DNA from: an uncultured Chloroflexota bacterium
GTDB taxonomy: Bacteria > Chloroflexota > Anaerolineae > Aggregatilineales > Phototrophicaceae
DNA: 17,495 nt
Direction of reading: 5' to 3'
NCBI GenBank assembly: GCA_937927665.1
Contig: CALBRY010000611.1
Span: 1 to 17,495 of the forward strand
The notes under the pieces are model-generated. The model saw nothing but the letters and a program-made list of their open reading frames with translations. It was not told the DNA's origin and did no database searches. This document shows positions 15,702 to 17,495 of the stretch, one piece after another; position 1 is the first letter of the stretch, and each line of letters starts with the position of its first letter. The translations under genes and the position numbers were made by a program.

Positions 15702-16814
15702 TTACAGTTGGGATGCGCGCACCGAGGTGACGAATTCGGTGATGACTGTGCCCATCAGCGCGTGTCCGGCGGGTGTCCAGTGATAGCGATCACAGGTAAA
15801 AAATAGGTCTTGTGATGCAGCAGCGCTATCAAACTCCTGCTGTGGATAACGATACGGAATGTCTTTGTCGTCGAGTATGCTTGTGACGACCTGCCACGCC
15901 GCTAAGTCCGCATTCAGGCGCTGCCAATTCTGCGGAGCAACGATTACCCCGAACTCCCGCCCATCCCCCTCGACTTCTGCCCGAAGTTCATCGATCAACG
16001 CTGCCGTGATTCTTGGCGTGCGTTCAAGTTCCTGCGCGGCTTGCTCAGGTGACAGCGCAATCGGTCGCGCCATACGCATGGCGGCACGATCATAAATCAG
16101 CCGGTACAAATGCGAAAAGCTGTAGATCGCATCGTGAAGCGGGTTTACGACCGCCGCAAACGGATCGGGTTGAGTAGGATCGCCTTCGTGGAATACAAGT
16201 GTTCCCTGATCATCAAGGGTGACATAGGGTAAATATGTTGATCCACCTGTGCGGAGCATATAGTTATTGTCCAGCACATCATTGGATGGCTCAAATAACA
16301 AGAGGACTAGATCAGGCTGGTAGCGTCTGCCCTCTGCCAGATAATAGGCGAGTGATTGCACTGTGCTGTAGCCGTGATGCCCCGCATTGATGATCTCTAC
16401 CGGGGTCGAACTCCCCTCGTTGAGAAGTACACTCGCTTGATGGAAGGATGTCGCATCGAACGGTACTTCAAAACCTGCCGCAAGCGAATCTCCAAGCAAA
16501 AGAATACGGTAAACCTCATTGGCTGTACGATCGTATGCGTGTTCAATATCGCGCAAGCCTTGACTGTTGATGGTGATGCTCTGACGGTACTCCCCTAAGC
16601 ATGGTGTAAACAAATAAGTTCCAGAAAAATTGGGAATATGCCGCCATCCCGTCAACGAATCGTACACAACAAAGCGATCAGGATAGAACGGCACAGTGCG
16701 TACAACGATTTCAATGAGCAGCAGCGTCACCGCTACCGCACTAAACGTGAACACGGATAAACTCAGCGTGCGCTGAAACCATCCGGGTTTAAAAGCTTGC
16801 ATCGAAGTTGTCAT
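15702..16814 (-). CDS. Membrane-anchored SGNH/GDSL-hydrolase-like protein, first tandem copy
   Basis: A 370-residue paralogue of the next gene. One membrane helix lies at about 17-39. The triad and oxyanion motifs are GDSLAAG (Ser110), NAGHHGY (Gly145), PSNDV (Asn178) and CDRYHWTPAGH (Asp342, His345), all intact. Segments such as PFYPDRF, RQSITINSQGL and FHEGDP are shared with the neighbour, pointing to a tandem duplication followed by clear divergence. The ATG overlaps the stop of the ComM-like gene as ATGA, so the two are probably translated together. A role in modifying surface polysaccharide or lipid is plausible from the family; the substrate is unknown. Confidence 0.87.
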   Translation of the reverse strand: MTTSMQAFKPGWFQRTLSLSVFTFSAVAVTLLLIEIVVRTVPFYPDRFVVYDSLTGWRHIPNFSGTYLFTPCLGEYRQSITINSQGLRDIEHAYDRTANEVYRILLLGDSLAAGFEVPFDATSFHQASVLLNEGSSTPVEIINAGHHGYSTVQSLAYYLAEGRRYQPDLVLLLFEPSNDVLDNNYMLRTGGSTYLPYVTLDDQGTLVFHEGDPTQPDPFAAVVNPLHDAIYSFSHLYRLIYDRAAMRMARPIALSPEQAAQELERTPRITAALIDELRAEVEGDGREFGVIVAPQNWQRLNADLAAWQVVTSILDDKDIPYRYPQQEFDSAAASQDLFFTCDRYHWTPAGHALMGTVITEFVTSVRASQL

Positions 16815-17495
16815 GAGCGTCCTTCAGGCATCATCAACCGCGCGCGATACTGAATAGCTTCAGCGGCATGCGGCACATCAATGGATTCGCTGTCGCTGAG
16901 ATCAGCGATTGTGCGCGCCAGTTTGAGCATGCGGTGATAGCTGCGCGCGCTTAAGCTCATCCGCCGAACCGTTGTTTCAAAAAGCGCTTTTGCGCCGGGT
17001 GTCATGGTGCAGTATGTCTCGATTTCGTTGACGCTGATGTCACTGTTGGCATACATACCTGTCAGCGCTGTAAATCGTTCCCGTTGGCGTGCGCGCGCTT
17101 TCTCGACACGCTCTCTAACCGACGCCGAGGTTTCTCCGCGCTGAGTTCCCATCAACTTGTCGTAATCAACTTGAGGCACATGAATATGAATATCAATGCG
17201 ATCCAGCAAGGGACCGGACAAGCGCGCCTGATACTTGGCGATTGCTGTGGGCGTGCAGGTGCAGGCATGCACCGGATCGCCGTGATACCCGCATGGACAG
17301 GGGTTCATGGCGAGGACGAGTAAGAAACTGGCGGGAAATGTCATGCTTCCACTGGCTCTGCTTATCGTTACGATTTTGTCTTCGATGGGCTGGCGCAGCG
17401 ATTCAAGCGCTCTGGGCGAAAATTCAACCGCTTCGTCGAGAAACAAAACGCCGCGATGAGCGAGCGTTGTTTCACCGGGGCGCGGTGTGCTGCCG
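16811..17495 (-). CDS. comM: ComM/YifB family AAA ATPase (Mg-chelatase-like), N-terminus beyond the right edge
   Basis: About 228 C-terminal residues of a protein that in full is near 500. The frame stays open to the window edge. The first visible residues, GSTPRPGETTLAHRGVLFLD, lead into Walker B (FLDE) and are typical of ComM. They are followed by NPCPCGYHGD, a CTCTP cysteine motif, RLSGPLLDRIDIHIHVP, and the Mg_chelatase_C domain (SARSYHRMLKLARTIADL). ComM is a hexameric helicase that promotes branch migration during uptake of DNA by natural transformation. The apparent start at TTG 17446 is not the true one because conserved sequence continues upstream. Its stop overlaps the SGNH-protein start. 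Confidence 0.93.
   Translation of the reverse strand, partial: GSTPRPGETTLAHRGVLFLDEAVEFSPRALESLRQPIEDKIVTISRASGSMTFPASFLLVLAMNPCPCGYHGDPVHACTCTPTAIAKYQARLSGPLLDRIDIHIHVPQVDYDKLMGTQRGETSASVRERVEKARARQRERFTALTGMYANSDISVNEIETYCTMTPGAKALFETTVRRMSLSARSYHRMLKLARTIADLSDSESIDVPHAAEAIQYRARLMMPEGRS

Noticed and set aside
15841..15849. TGTGGATAA, a perfect DnaA-box complement
   Set aside because: A single 9-mer is expected by chance at about this window size, it lies within a coding gene, and no cluster or AT-rich unwinding region is nearby. It does not support an origin even with the parS site.
17446..17446. TTG 17446 as the start of the ComM-like protein
   Set aside because: Conserved ComM sequence (PRPGETTLAHRGVLFLDE) continues upstream to the window edge, so the gene is cut by the window.

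Overview
The window reads as chromosomal DNA of a moderately GC-rich bacterium. It most resembles a member of the Chloroflexota (Anaerolineae or relatives). The hints are secreted beta-propeller and SH3-type proteins with Thr/Pro linkers, an archaeal-style four-subunit group 3b hydrogenase, and tandem membrane-anchored SGNH proteins. The phylum call is an inference from gene style; no marker gene here proves it. No rRNA, tRNA, insertion sequence, phage gene or CRISPR array was seen.

Layout. (1) Bases 1-2090, minus: a secreted beta-propeller-like protein that runs off the left edge. It is divergent from a secreted SH3-domain protein (2273-3907, plus). (2) 3982-5829, minus: glmS. Its roughly 290-base leader carries a sigma70-type promoter, a hairpin at the predicted transcript start and a well-matched glmS self-cleaving ribozyme. 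A strong hairpin at 3932-3967 separates glmS from the convergent SH3 gene. (3) 6263-7274, minus: hypA-hypB, the nickel-delivery genes for [NiFe]-hydrogenase, ending in an intrinsic terminator. (4) 7450-13441, plus: a tight seven-gene operon. It holds the beta (Fe-S), gamma (FAD/NAD(P)/2Fe-2S), delta (small) and alpha (large) subunits of a group 3b [NiFe]-hydrogenase, in the order of Pyrococcus hydBGDA. These are followed by the maturation endopeptidase, a single-domain response regulator and a soluble GAF-histidine kinase. (5) 13453-14442, minus: a DUF4260-type membrane protein and a TetR regulator, behind a TTGACA-N17-TACGAT promoter overlapped by a palindromic operator candidate. (6) 14534-17495, minus: the C-terminal part of a ComM/YifB AAA ATPase, running off the right edge. 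Its stop overlaps the start of the first of two tandem paralogous membrane-anchored SGNH-hydrolase-like proteins.

How they work together. HypA/HypB load nickel into the large subunit. The endopeptidase then trims its C-terminal tail. The mature enzyme should couple H2 oxidation or evolution to NAD(P)(H) in the cytoplasm. The linked kinase and receiver plausibly sense a redox or metabolic cue, but their output is not visible here. hypC, hypD, hypE and hypF are absent and must lie elsewhere.

The two least expected signals are non-coding: the glmS ribozyme on the minus strand (about 5927-6084), and a perfect 16-bp palindrome with the sequence of a ParB-binding parS site (11169-11184) inside the hydrogenase large-subunit gene.
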